64,000 bases of DNA, taken from positions 248,001 to 312,000 of the forward strand of contig NZ_FUWZ01000002.1 in NCBI RefSeq assembly GCF_900167135.1, given 5' to 3'. The notes beneath the pieces were generated by a model. The model did no database searches and was not told the DNA's origin. It was given only the letters and a program-made list of their open reading frames with translations. Position numbers and translations under genes: made by a program. Below are positions 34,488 through 43,351 of the stretch, one piece after another; within the stretch, counting starts at the first letter, position 1; the number at the start of each line of letters is the position of its first letter. The stretch comes from Chitinophaga eiseniae. GTDB lineage: Bacteria > Bacteroidota > Bacteroidia > Chitinophagales > Chitinophagaceae.

Positions 34488-34495
34488 TACCTTTG
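34488..34495 (+). promoter_or_regulatory. Candidate -7 box of folD
   Basis: TACCTTTG ends 3 bases before the ATG at 34499. If the usual spacing holds, transcription starts on or next to the A of the start codon, giving a leaderless mRNA. Confidence 0.45.
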
Positions 34496-34498
34496 CAC

Positions 34499-35386
34499 AT
34501 GCAAATTTTAGACGGTAAACTAGTTTCTGAGGCTATCAAAGCCCAATTAGCCACCCAGGTGGCTGAATTAAAGGCTGCTGGTAAAAAAGTACCTCATCTC
34601 GCAGCTATACTGGTGGGCAACAATCCCGCCAGCGAAACCTACGTAGCTTCCAAAGTGAAATCATGCGCAGAATGCGGCTACAACTCCACCCTGCTGCGTT
34701 TTGACGAACAAATTTCCGAAAAACACCTGCTGGACCAGATCATCCTGCTCAACGAAAACGCAGACGTGGACGGTATCCTGGTACAACTGCCTTTACCTAA
34801 ACACATCAACGAAGAACTGGTGATCAACACCATCGATCCCAGCAAAGACGTAGATGGTTTCCACCCGATGAACGTAGGTAAAATGGTCAGCGGTTTACCG
34901 GCTTTCATTCCCGCTACTCCTTATGGCATCATGCTGATGCTGGAGCACTATAACATCCCTACCGCAGGCAAACACGCTGTGGTAATAGGTCGCAGCCATA
35001 TCGTCGGTACACCGGTGAGCATCCTGCTGAGCCGCAACACCAACCCCGGCAACTGTACCGTTACCCTCACCCACTCCCGCACACAAAATCTGGCTGATAT
35101 CTGCCGCCAGGCCGATATCATCATCGCCGCCATCGGCAGACCGGACTTTGTGACCGCCGACATGGTGAAGGAAGGCGCTGTAGTAGTGGACGTGGGAATC
35201 AACCGCGTGGAAGACGCCACCAAAAAGAGCGGTTTCCGCCTCAAAGGAGACGTGAAATTTGATGAAGTGGCGCCTAAGTGCAGCTTTATCACGCCTGTGC
35301 CGGGCGGCGTTGGTCCCATGACCATCGCAGCGCTGCTGAAAAATACCTATCACGCCAACATCGGCCTGAAAGGAAGTATGAACTAA
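34499..35386 (+). CDS. folD: Bifunctional methylenetetrahydrofolate dehydrogenase / methenyltetrahydrofolate cyclohydrolase
   Basis: Interconverts 5,10-methylene-, 5,10-methenyl- and 10-formyl-tetrahydrofolate with NADP. 295 residues. The substrate site [14 protein letters not shown] holds the catalytic Tyr and Lys. QLPLPKHI and the signature [11 protein letters not shown] are present. The Rossmann domain has [19 protein letters not shown], and the C-terminus carries [19 protein letters not shown] at 34493 could extend it by two codons but lies within the promoter box. It may be cotranscribed with queE, 36 bp away. Confidence 0.96.
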   Translation: MQILDGKLVSEAIKAQLATQVAELKAAGKKVPHLAAILVGNNPASETYVASKVKSCAECGYNSTLLRFDEQISEKHLLDQIILLNENADVDGILVQLPLPKHINEELVINTIDPSKDVDGFHPMNVGKMVSGLPAFIPATPYGIMLMLEHYNIPTAGKHAVVIGRSHIVGTPVSILLSRNTNPGNCTVTLTHSRTQNLADICRQADIIIAAIGRPDFVTADMVKEGAVVVDVGINRVEDATKKSGFRLKGDVKFDEVAPKCSFITPVPGGVGPMTIAALLKNTYHANIGLKGSMN

Positions 35387-35422
35387 AAGTTCAGGTAAAA
35401 CCCGAACTTTGTGCCGTAAGTC

Positions 35423-36049
35423 ATGTCAGTTATTACCACAAATATTAAGACCAGCACCCTGCCAGTGATGGAAAGCTTCTACACCCTCCAGGGTGAAGGC
35501 TACTATCAGGGCAAGGCAGCCTATTTTATCAGGCTGGGAGGTTGTGATGTAGGTTGCCATTGGTGCGACGTAAAAGAGAGCTGGGACGCTGCCAAACATC
35601 CGCAACGGGAGATCGTTGACATTGTGGAAGAGGCCGCTTCTCACCCGGGACGCCTCGCCGTGATCACCGGCGGGGAACCGTTAATGCATCACCTCGACGC
35701 ACTCACCAAAGCCCTGCATAAAAAAGGGTTCCGTACCCATATGGAAACATCCGGTTCCTCTCCGCTCAGCGGCAGCTGGGACTGGATCACCCTGTCACCC
35801 AAAAAATTTAAGGCGCCGCTGCCGGAAGTATGTAGGGTCGCCAGCGAACTGAAGGTGGTCATCTTCAACAAATCCGACTTCGCCTGGGCAGAGAAATACG
35901 CCGCCCTGGTCGGTAAGCAGTGTAAGCTATACCTAGCGCCGGAATGGGACCGCAGCGCTGAAATGACGCCACTCATCATCGATTACATCAAAGACCATCC
36001 CGAATGGGGCCTGTCTTTACAGGTACACAAATACATCAACGTACCTTAA
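35423..36049 (+). CDS. queE: 7-carboxy-7-deazaguanine synthase (radical SAM)
   Basis: Radical SAM enzyme that contracts 6-carboxytetrahydropterin to 7-carboxy-7-deazaguanine, a step towards preQ0 and queuosine. 208 residues. The cluster-binding CDVGCHWC is at 41-48 (C-x3-C-x2-C), preceded by the substrate loop SFYTLQGEGYYQGKAAYFIRLGG (split: TLQGEGYYQG, FIRLGG). TGGEPLMH and the late LSPKKFK block are also typical. It functions upstream of tgt (20.3 kb). A strong terminator follows the stop. Confidence 0.93.
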   Translation: MSVITTNIKTSTLPVMESFYTLQGEGYYQGKAAYFIRLGGCDVGCHWCDVKESWDAAKHPQREIVDIVEEAASHPGRLAVITGGEPLMHHLDALTKALHKKGFRTHMETSGSSPLSGSWDWITLSPKKFKAPLPEVCRVASELKVVIFNKSDFAWAEKYAALVGKQCKLYLAPEWDRSAEMTPLIIDYIKDHPEWGLSLQVHKYINVP

Positions 36050-36070
36050 CAGGAGAACGATAAAAACGGG

Positions 36071-36107
36071 GAAGCCGCTGCAATGAAAGCAGCGGCTTCT
36101 TCGTTTT
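36071..36107 (+). terminator. Terminator of folD-queE
   Basis: Perfect 11 bp stem GAAGCCGCTGC/GCAGCGGCTTC with a 7-base loop, then TTCGTTTT. Confidence 0.85.
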
Positions 36108-36113
36108 ATCTTC

Positions 36114-36121
36114 TATCTTCG
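36114..36121 (+). promoter_or_regulatory. Candidate -7 box of the PorE-like gene
   Basis: TATCTTCG, the variant box also seen before lnt and recG. It lies 21 bp before the ATG at 36143. Confidence 0.3.
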
Positions 36122-36142
36122 TCACACAAGCCAGATATTCTT

Positions 36143-38032
36143 ATGAAACGTGCGCTGTTATTATCCGCCTGTTTATGGTGCTGCTGCCTGCAGATGCAGG
36201 CCCAGACAGTCACCTACGAAACAGCCCCCAGGAAAGCCAAAGCCCTTTTTGACCAGGCGGTAGACGCCGTCCGTATGTACAAAAGCAGGGAGGCCATCGC
36301 CCTGCTGCAAAACGCCCTCAAAGCCGCCCCCGGTTTCACCGACGCCTACGGCCAGATGGGCCTCTGCTACATAGACCTGAAAGACTATGCCGCCGCCAAA
36401 GAAAGCTTCACCAAACTCAAACAGCTGGACAGCAGTGGCCTGAAACCGGTATTGGTAGCCTATTCCCGCGCCATGGCCGGCACCGGCGATTTTCAGGGCG
36501 CCCTGAACACGATCACACAATACCTCGCCACGGCCAAGTCACCCAGCGCCAACGCGGAAAAACTGAAAGCCAATTACACCTTCGCAGTTGCCCAGCACCA
36601 ACAGGTGCCTTTTCATCCGGAAAACCTGGGAGATCAGATCAACAGCAAAGACCCGGAATATTTCCCCTCCCTTACCATCGACGCCCAAACACTGATTTAT
36701 ACCCGCCGCGTCAACGGCCGTAATGAAGATTTCTTCATCTCCCGCCGCGACAGCAGCGGCTGGCAGCCCGCACAGAATATGGGCCAACCGGTGAACAGCG
36801 CTTTCAACGAAGGCGCGCAGAACATTTCACAGGACGGTACCATGCTGGTATTCACCGGCTGCGAATTCCCCGAAGGCAAAGGCAGCTGCGACATCTACTA
36901 TTCCGAAAAAACAGCCAACGGCTGGACACCGCCCCAGAACATCGGCGCGCCCATTAATACGCGGGACTGGGAGTCACAGCCCTGCCTCTCTGCCGATAAA
37001 CAAACACTGTATTTCGCCCGCGAAACCACCGATGCCGGCGCTGACCTGTTCATGAGCCGCCGCCTCGAAAACGGCCGCTGGAGCGCCCCCGAAAGACTGG
37101 GTCCCAACATCAACACCCGCGGCCGGGAAACCACCCCTTTCATCCATGCCGACGGTCAGACGCTGTACTTTGCATCCAACGGGCATCCCGGCTATGGCGG
37201 CCTCGATATCTTCTACTCCCGCCGCCAGCCTGACGGCAGCTGGGGCCCTGCCACCAACCTCGGCTACCCTATCAACACCATCGACGAAGACGCCTCGCTG
37301 GTAGTAGAAGCCAACGGCAAAACCGCCTACTTCGCCTCCGACCGATCCGATACCCGCGGCACACTGGACATCTACCGCTTTGAACTGTACCCGGAAGCAC
37401 GCCCCCTGCAAACGCTCTATGTTAAAGGATATGTGTACGATACCACCACCCATAAAAGACTCACGGCCAATATCGATGTAATAGACCTGCAGGGAGGATA
37501 CCCGATAGCCGCCGTGAAAACCAACGATAACGGTGATTTCCTGGCGCCGTTGCCCGTAGGCAAAGACTACGCTTTTCACGTCAATAAAAAGGGGTACCTG
37601 TTTTACTCCGATAACTTCTCCCTGAAAGATCATCACCCGGGAATACCTTTCGAGAAAAACATCCCCTTACAACCACTGGCTGTCAACGCCAGCATCATTC
37701 TGCACAATATCTTCTTCCAGAGCAACCAGTACTCCCTGGAGCCGGCATCGGTGACAGAACTGGACAAACTGGTGAAACTGATGCAGGACAATCCGGCACT
37801 TAAAATTGAAATCGCCGGTCATACCGATAACGTGGGTTCCGATAAAGACAATATCGCGCTGTCCACCAATCGTGCGAAAGCGGTCGTGAAATACCTGACA
37901 GATAAAGGTATCAACATCAACCGCCTGACCTCCAAAGGTTATGGGGAAACACAACCCATTGCGCCCAACGACACGGAAGAAGGCCGCGCCGCCAACAGGA
38001 GAACGGTATTCCGTATTGTGGGCGTGGAGTAG
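36143..38032 (+). CDS. PorE-like OmpA family protein (TPR, PD40 propeller, regulatory-like domain, OmpA)
   Basis: 629 residues. The signal sequence MKRALLLSACLWCCCLQMQAQ holds both a short lipobox-like LSAC and an AQ signal-peptidase I site. TPR repeats follow (about 25-150), then a five-bladed PD40 propeller (about 180-405; repeated SLTIDAQTLIYTRR and HADGQTLYFASNG motifs), a carboxypeptidase-regulatory-like domain (about 415-500) and an OmpA peptidoglycan-binding domain (about 515-629; HTDNVGSDKDN, NRAKAVVKYL). The order is that of PorE of the Porphyromonas T9SS, which ties the system to peptidoglycan. sprA and SprF-like genes in the window support a T9SS context. Several paralogues per genome are common, so the exact role is open. 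Confidence 0.88.
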   Translation: MKRALLLSACLWCCCLQMQAQTVTYETAPRKAKALFDQAVDAVRMYKSREAIALLQNALKAAPGFTDAYGQMGLCYIDLKDYAAAKESFTKLKQLDSSGLKPVLVAYSRAMAGTGDFQGALNTITQYLATAKSPSANAEKLKANYTFAVAQHQQVPFHPENLGDQINSKDPEYFPSLTIDAQTLIYTRRVNGRNEDFFISRRDSSGWQPAQNMGQPVNSAFNEGAQNISQDGTMLVFTGCEFPEGKGSCDIYYSEKTANGWTPPQNIGAPINTRDWESQPCLSADKQTLYFARETTDAGADLFMSRRLENGRWSAPERLGPNINTRGRETTPFIHADGQTLYFASNGHPGYGGLDIFYSRRQPDGSWGPATNLGYPINTIDEDASLVVEANGKTAYFASDRSDTRGTLDIYRFELYPEARPLQTLYVKGYVYDTTTHKRLTANIDVIDLQGGYPIAAVKTNDNGDFLAPLPVGKDYAFHVNKKGYLFYSDNFSLKDHHPGIPFEKNIPLQPLAVNASIILHNIFFQSNQYSLEPASVTELDKLVKLMQDNPALKIEIAGHTDNVGSDKDNIALSTNRAKAVVKYLTDKGININRLTSKGYGETQPIAPNDTEEGRAANRRTVFRIVGVE

Positions 38033-38033
38033 G

Positions 38034-38230
38034 TTCACGCAAAGCCGTCACGCAAAGGCGCAAAGCAGCAAAGAGCGCAAAGATTTTTTAAGTTTAAATA
38101 AGAAAGCAAAGGAGCGGAGATCAAATTTGATCTCCGCTCCTTTGCTTTCTCTGCTCGCTTATTTTATTCTTTGCGCTCTTTGCTGCTTTGCGCCTTTGCG
38201 TGACGGCTTTGCGTGACGGCTTTGCGTGAA
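38034..38230. repeat. Large palindromic intergenic element, copy 2
   Basis: The same 50 bp loopless palindrome as copy 1 lies at 38101-38150. Outer arms 38036-38082 and 38169-38215 are perfectly complementary over 47 bp. An additional copy of the TGACGGCTTTGCG unit extends the right side. It fills the space between the convergent PorE-like and e(P4) phosphatase genes. Confidence 0.88.
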
Positions 38231-38242
38231 CCTTGCGTAAAC

Positions 38243-39058
38243 CTAATAGTTCCGCAGTTGCGCTTTCATCACGCTGTCTTTTTGCTGAGGCGTGAGTTTA
38301 TACTGATAGTTATACAACGCCCCTTCCCAGTCGCCGTACATCGGATTAGGCAGCACAATAAACCGGCTACCGAAGCTGGCAGCGGATTGCAGGGCGGCGG
38401 CATTTCTTTCTGCTACAGTTTTTTTATCGAAGATAGCGGCGAAATCACTGAGGTTATCACCGAAGAGCATTACAATTTCATATTGCTGCAACACTTGCCG
38501 GCGGCGCGGTTCTTTGCCGGAGCCGGCTGTTTTCAACAGCAAGTTTTGATCTACAGCGTCCGGAAAGCCGTAGTGCCGGAGGTTTTCCAGCGTAGCAGCC
38601 CTTTCCGCTTCCAACCTATTGGTGATGTAAAATACTTTCACACCTTTGGACGCGGCATATTTAAAGAAAGCAGGGGCGCCCGGCACGGTATCGGCAATCG
38701 CTTTGGCGGTCCATTCCATCCAGCTTTTATCGTCATAACTTTTGCCGTTCAGCGCCTGGTGAACAGAATACGGGCTGTTGTCGAGCACCGTTTCATCAAT
38801 GTCCGTTACCACGGCGAGCGGCAGATGATGAGGTTGTGACAGGTACTGGTCCAGCCGCAAAGCTGCGAGCTGATAAGCCTGCAGGCAAAGGGCTTTGTAT
38901 TCGCCGGCCTGTTGCTGCCATAAAGCGGCCCATGCGGGGCCATAAGGCGTGAGCTGTGTGGCCGGAGCAGCGGACGTTTGCACGGTGACCGGCGTTGTTG
39001 TTTTACAGGCCAGCATTCCCAGCAGCAGTGCGCCTGACCATAACCTTTTCATCATCAT
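38243..39058 (-). CDS. 5'-nucleotidase, lipoprotein e(P4) family (class C acid phosphatase)
   Basis: 271-residue outer-envelope phosphatase. Lipoprotein signal MMMKRLWSGALLLGMLAC with the acylated Cys in LAC. Class C HAD motifs are DIDETVLDNSPY (the DxD nucleophile pair), FYITNRLEAE and the late FGDNLSDF. In Haemophilus e(P4) releases nicotinamide riboside from NMN; here general scavenging of phosphate from nucleotides is likely. An upstream TTG at 39082 overlaps a promoter box, so one of three adjacent ATGs (39058, 39055, 39052) is the start. Divergent from dprA. Confidence 0.9.
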   Translation of the reverse strand: MMMKRLWSGALLLGMLACKTTTPVTVQTSAAPATQLTPYGPAWAALWQQQAGEYKALCLQAYQLAALRLDQYLSQPHHLPLAVVTDIDETVLDNSPYSVHQALNGKSYDDKSWMEWTAKAIADTVPGAPAFFKYAASKGVKVFYITNRLEAERAATLENLRHYGFPDAVDQNLLLKTAGSGKEPRRRQVLQQYEIVMLFGDNLSDFAAIFDKKTVAERNAAALQSAASFGSRFIVLPNPMYGDWEGALYNYQYKLTPQQKDSVMKAQLRNY

Positions 39059-39079
39059 AAAAATTACTGTTGTTGACTG

Positions 39080-39087
39080 CAAAAATA
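39080..39087 (-). promoter_or_regulatory. Candidate -7 box of the e(P4) phosphatase gene
   Basis: Minus-strand TATTTTTG fits TAnnTTTG. Predicted leader about 18 nt to the ATG at 39058. Confidence 0.4.
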
Positions 39088-39148
39088 ATCTGTTCCGGCA
39101 ACATGCGTGCTGAAGGGAAAATCGTAATTTAAAAGGAAATTGTTTGTT

Positions 39149-40249
39149 ATGCCCGAGGAGTTGCTATACCAGATAGCCTTAACCCGTATTCCTTTAATTG
39201 GCGATGTCATTATCCGTAAGCTGCTGGAGACGTTTGGCAGTGCCGGTGATATTTTCCGCGCGCGGCGGCGCGAGCTGGAGCGTATTGAAACAGTGGGAAG
39301 CATCCGGGCCAATGCCATTGGTGCTTTCCGCAATTTCAGCGAAGCGGAGAAAGAAATTCATTTTATGGAAAAGTATGGTATCCGGGCGTTGTTCTGCACG
39401 GAGCCGGACTATCCGCAGCGGCTGCATCACTGTTACGACAGTCCATCGCTGTTGTATTACAAGGGCACCGCTTCATTAAACGCTCCGCGAATGGTCAGTG
39501 TGGTGGGTACGCGGAAACCGTCGGGCTACGGCCGGCGGATGTGCCGTCAAATTACGGAAGAGCTGGCTGCCGCACAGGTGACGGTGGTGAGCGGACTGGC
39601 TTACGGCATCGATATATTAGCCCATGAAACGGCTTTACAGGCCGGTACACCCACGATTGGCGTGCTGGCGCATGGGTTGGACCGTATTTATCCTGCGGCG
39701 CATAAAAACACGGCCGTAGCTATGATGACGCAGGGCGGGCTGCTGACCGACTTTATGAGCGGGCATTTGCCCGACAGGCAGAACTTCCCGAAGCGTAACC
39801 GCATTGTAGCGGGTATTTGCGATGCCACTATCGTGGTGGAGAGCGGAATGCAGGGCGGATCACTGATTACCGCTGATCTGGCGGGCGGTTACCACCGCGA
39901 CGTGTTCTGTTTTCCGGGCAGGGCAGATGATCCGCCGTCGGCCGGCTGTAATCATCTTATAAAAAACAACAAAGCGATGTTGATCACCGGAGCGGCGGAT
40001 GTTTTACAGATGATGGGCTGGGAAGAGCGTTCGCGGCCACTGGTTATACAGCGGGAATTGTTTTTACAATTATCAGACAATGAACAAAAACTCATGCACT
40101 TACTGCGGGAGAAGTCGCCCCGGCACGTGGAAGAGTTGTATCTGTTGACCGGCCTTACCGGCAGCGAAGTGGCGGAGGCAGTGTTCAGCATGGAAATGCA
40201 AAGCATTCTCAAAAGCTTACCCGGACAGCGTTACGAGCTGGTCATCTGA
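39149..40249 (+). CDS. dprA: DNA-processing protein DprA
   Basis: Loads RecA on incoming single-stranded DNA during natural transformation. 366 residues: an N-terminal helix-hairpin-helix-like part (IALTRIPLIGDVIIRKLLE, about 8-70), the Rossmann-like DNA-binding domain (about 85-290) with VSVVGTRKPSGYGRRM, VVSGLAYGIDILAHETAL, FPKRNRIVAGICDA and VVESGMQGGSLITADLA, and a C-terminal winged-helix segment (about 305-366). ATG at 39149; a TTG nine bases upstream is less likely. No competence genes adjoin it. Confidence 0.95.
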   Translation: MPEELLYQIALTRIPLIGDVIIRKLLETFGSAGDIFRARRRELERIETVGSIRANAIGAFRNFSEAEKEIHFMEKYGIRALFCTEPDYPQRLHHCYDSPSLLYYKGTASLNAPRMVSVVGTRKPSGYGRRMCRQITEELAAAQVTVVSGLAYGIDILAHETALQAGTPTIGVLAHGLDRIYPAAHKNTAVAMMTQGGLLTDFMSGHLPDRQNFPKRNRIVAGICDATIVVESGMQGGSLITADLAGGYHRDVFCFPGRADDPPSAGCNHLIKNNKAMLITGAADVLQMMGWEERSRPLVIQRELFLQLSDNEQKLMHLLREKSPRHVEELYLLTGLTGSEVAEAVFSMEMQSILKSLPGQRYELVI

Positions 40250-40336
40250 TCATGCTGCGGGGGTTAATAACGTAATATTAACAGTCCTTCAGGGGTGTGT
40301 TGGTGGTGAATATTTTATTTATTGGCAAAATAGAGC

Positions 40337-40344
40337 TACATTTG
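40337..40344 (+). promoter_or_regulatory. Candidate -7 box of guaB
   Basis: TACATTTG matches TAnnTTTG. Predicted leader about 33 nt. No clear -33 element at the usual distance. Confidence 0.4.
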
Positions 40345-40380
40345 CGTGCAATTATTTTTTAACTGATTAATAATTGCATC

Positions 40381-41853
40381 ATGCCTGCGGGAAAATCTAA
40401 ACCCAAATTTGTAGCTGACGGCCTTACCTTTGACGACGTGCTCCTCGTGCCGGCCTACAGCGAAGTTCTGCCTAAAGAAGTAAACATCTCCACGCAACTC
40501 ACCAAGAACGTACGCCTGAACATACCAATGGTATCAGCGGCTATGGACACTGTGACAGAAGCCAACCTGGCTATCGCGCTGGCGAGAGAAGGGGGTATAG
40601 GTATTCTCCACAAAAACATGAGCATCGAAAGACAAGCGGAGATGGTGAGAAGGGTAAAACGTAGCGAAAGCGGTCTTATTATGGACCCCGTTACCCTGAA
40701 AGCCGACGCCACTATTGGCCAGGCGCTGAAGCTCATGAAAGAAAACGGCATTGGTGGTATTCCCATTATCAATGACAATAACAAACTGGTTGGTATTCTG
40801 ACTAACAGGGACCTGCGTTTTGAAAGAAACAAAAAACGCCTGGTAGCTGAAGTAATGACCAGTGAGAAACTCATCACAGCACCAGAAGGCACCGATCTGA
40901 AAAAGGCGGAAAAAATCCTTCAGCAATATAAAATAGAAAAGCTGCCGGTTGTTAACAAACAAGGTAAACTGGTTGGCCTGATCACTTATCGCGACATTCT
41001 CCAGCTGACCAGCTATCCCAATGCCGTTAAAGATGAATTTGGCCGTCTGTTGGTAGGTGCTGCACTGGGTATTACCCCCGATGTACTGGACCGTGCCCAG
41101 GCCCTCATCAATGTAGGTGTGGACGTAGTTTGTCTGGACAGCTCTCATGGTCACTCTATCGCAGTGATCAATACACTCAAGAAATTAAAGAAAGCCTTCC
41201 CTAAACTGCAGGTGATCGCCGGTAACGTGGCCACTGCGGAAGGTGCGCTGGCACTCGCACAGGCAGGAGCCGACGCAGTGAAAGTAGGTGTGGGACCTGG
41301 TTCTATCTGTACCACCCGTATCGTCACCGGCGCTGGTTTTCCTCAGCTGTCTGCCATCCTGGAAGCATCTGAAGCACTGAAGAAAATGGGCATCCCGGTA
41401 ATCGCCGATGGTGGTATCCGTTATACCGGCGACATGGTAAAAGCCATCGCTGCCGGCGCCTCCTGCATCATGGCAGGTTCCATCTTCGCCGGTGTGGAAG
41501 AAAGCCCCGGAGAAACCATCATCTACGAAGGCCGTAAATTCAAATCCTACCGTGGCATGGGCTCCATCGAAGCCATGCAGGAAGGCAGTAAAGACCGTTA
41601 CTTCCAGGATGAAGACGATATCAAGAAACTGGTCCCGGAAGGCATCGTAGGCCGCGTACCTTACAAAGGTTACCTGTCTGAAGTGATCCAGCAATTCGTT
41701 GGCGGTCTGCGCGCCGGTATGGGCCTCACTGGTTCCAAAGACGTGAAAGCCTTACAGGGAGCACAGTTTGTAAAAATCACCGCTGCCACCGTGAAAGAAA
41801 ACCACCCGCACGACGTGGTGATCACGAAAGAAGCACCGAACTACAGCCGGTAA
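40381..41853 (+). CDS. guaB: Inosine-5'-monophosphate dehydrogenase
   Basis: Oxidises IMP to XMP with NAD, the committed step to GMP. 490 residues. A TIM-barrel core is interrupted by two CBS domains (about 98-215; [35 protein letters not shown]). The catalytic Cys loop [15 protein letters not shown] is near 306-320, and the mobile flap/Arg-Tyr region is [20 protein letters not shown]. Everything expected is present. Monocistronic: own promoter box, strong terminator after the stop. Confidence 0.97.
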   Translation: MPAGKSKPKFVADGLTFDDVLLVPAYSEVLPKEVNISTQLTKNVRLNIPMVSAAMDTVTEANLAIALAREGGIGILHKNMSIERQAEMVRRVKRSESGLIMDPVTLKADATIGQALKLMKENGIGGIPIINDNNKLVGILTNRDLRFERNKKRLVAEVMTSEKLITAPEGTDLKKAEKILQQYKIEKLPVVNKQGKLVGLITYRDILQLTSYPNAVKDEFGRLLVGAALGITPDVLDRAQALINVGVDVVCLDSSHGHSIAVINTLKKLKKAFPKLQVIAGNVATAEGALALAQAGADAVKVGVGPGSICTTRIVTGAGFPQLSAILEASEALKKMGIPVIADGGIRYTGDMVKAIAAGASCIMAGSIFAGVEESPGETIIYEGRKFKSYRGMGSIEAMQEGSKDRYFQDEDDIKKLVPEGIVGRVPYKGYLSEVIQQFVGGLRAGMGLTGSKDVKALQGAQFVKITAATVKENHPHDVVITKEAPNYSR

Positions 41854-41873
41854 TGAACGACTTGGCATAAATG

Positions 41874-41905
41874 AAAAAGACCGAAGCGATTGCTTCGGTC
41901 TTTTT
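41874..41905. terminator. Bidirectional terminator, AAGACCGAAGC family
   Basis: Perfect 14 bp stem AAAAAGACCGAAGC/GCTTCGGTCTTTTT with a 4-base loop between convergent guaB and the SusD-like gene. T tracts on both strands. Confidence 0.92.
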
Positions 41906-41927
41906 CGTTTATACGGTAACGTTACTA

Positions 41928-43328
41928 TTATTTAGCATCCCACCAAACACGGTCGGCAGTGGTCACTTTCTGGTCCGGCTGCGGATTGGCGAGTATCTCA
42001 TTGGAAGGATAAGGCCATCTTCTCGGAATATAGTTCACGAAAGGGCTTTCCGGCAGCTGCAGTTGCGGATAACCGGTACGTCTCCAGTCGTTGTACGTTT
42101 CGATAGAGAGGAAACCCGCCACATATTTTTCGTAGATAATTTCCTTGATACCATTGGCGGCAGTGAGTGCGGGACGGCTGTTGATATACGCCTGTGCGGC
42201 GGCGCCATCTACTTTCAGCATGTCCATGTGCGCTTTGATCGCTGCCTGGTAAACAGGCGTGGCAGCGGCGGCGCCGGATTTGATGAAGGTAGCTTCTGCT
42301 TTAATGAACAACGCTTCTGTATAAGTAGCGAGGAACAGCGGCGCATCAGCGGCAGCATAGAAACTGTTCACCTGTGAGAGTACCGTCGGGTCCGGGATGG
42401 TAGTAGCTCCCGGTACACGGCCGGTATATCCGCCATCAACGTCTTTGGTGGCGATGATGGGCAGCCGCGGGTCGTTATTGTTTTTCAGGAAGTCGATGAA
42501 AGTTTTGTTCATCACTACGCCACCGGCGCCCGGCTCTGTGTTTTTAAACCAGGGGCTTTCAGCCTGTGCCCCGCCGGTGTAAGACACCATGGCATTATCG
42601 CTGTTGTCTGCGAAAGCGTTGGCCAGTGCAGCCAGTGCAAGATCAGCCTGCGCAGCGGCCGTATGGCCCGGCGCTTTGGTGAGGCGCATGTAAAAACGGG
42701 CTTTCAGCATGTAAGCCAGTTTTTTCCATTTCGCCATATTCCCCTGGTAGATGAAGTCATCTGTGCCGGGCACAACAGCGCTTTTCGGTTGACCAGCATA
42801 ATAGATGGCGCTGTCCAGCAGCACCTGCAGCTGTTGATAAACAGATTCCTGGCTGTCATATTTCGGACGGGAAACTTCCGGCAGCTTCATGGCTTCGCTG
42901 GAAGGCACATTGCCCCACACATCTGTAGCAATAGCGAGGTTAAAGGCATACAGCGTTTTACCGATCGCCATGTACTCATTGTGGCCGGCAGCCCTGGCCT
43001 GGTTCATCATCAGGCGCAGGTTGTTGAGGATGTTCGGATAAATGTAGAACGTCCAGGTGTTATCCACATCTACCGGGAAAATACGGAAGGTTTCCTGACC
43101 GGGAGACGGCTGGTTTTGGGACAGCTGCTGCATCCAATAGGCGGCATTAGATCCGTTGTAACCGCCAACTACCTGTGTGGACACGGTCACCTCCACGGGC
43201 GGAAGAATCAGCTTTTCCGATACTTCCATCGGGTTATTAGGGTCCTGGTTCACATCCAGGAATTTTTTACAGCCGCTACCCAACAGCACAGTACCTAAAA
43301 ATATGGTGGCTATATGTAATCTTCTCAT
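41928..43328 (-). CDS. SusD/RagB family nutrient-binding outer membrane lipoprotein
   Basis: 466 residues. Lipoprotein signal ending LLGSGCKKFLDVNQDPNNP, which is typical of SusD-like proteins (the LDVNxDPN motif). Helical TPR-like repeats and the usual C-terminal NDWRRTGYPQLQLP region are present. It forms the lid over the SusC transporter barrel on the outer membrane and captures the substrate. It lies 23 bp behind the SusC gene on the same strand. The substrate is unknown because no glycoside hydrolase, peptidase or regulator sits beside the pair. Confidence 0.93.
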   Translation of the reverse strand: MRRLHIATIFLGTVLLGSGCKKFLDVNQDPNNPMEVSEKLILPPVEVTVSTQVVGGYNGSNAAYWMQQLSQNQPSPGQETFRIFPVDVDNTWTFYIYPNILNNLRLMMNQARAAGHNEYMAIGKTLYAFNLAIATDVWGNVPSSEAMKLPEVSRPKYDSQESVYQQLQVLLDSAIYYAGQPKSAVVPGTDDFIYQGNMAKWKKLAYMLKARFYMRLTKAPGHTAAAQADLALAALANAFADNSDNAMVSYTGGAQAESPWFKNTEPGAGGVVMNKTFIDFLKNNNDPRLPIIATKDVDGGYTGRVPGATTIPDPTVLSQVNSFYAAADAPLFLATYTEALFIKAEATFIKSGAAAATPVYQAAIKAHMDMLKVDGAAAQAYINSRPALTAANGIKEIIYEKYVAGFLSIETYNDWRRTGYPQLQLPESPFVNYIPRRWPYPSNEILANPQPDQKVTTADRVWWDAK

Positions 43329-43351
43329 GATTGTTATGCTTTTAAATACTA

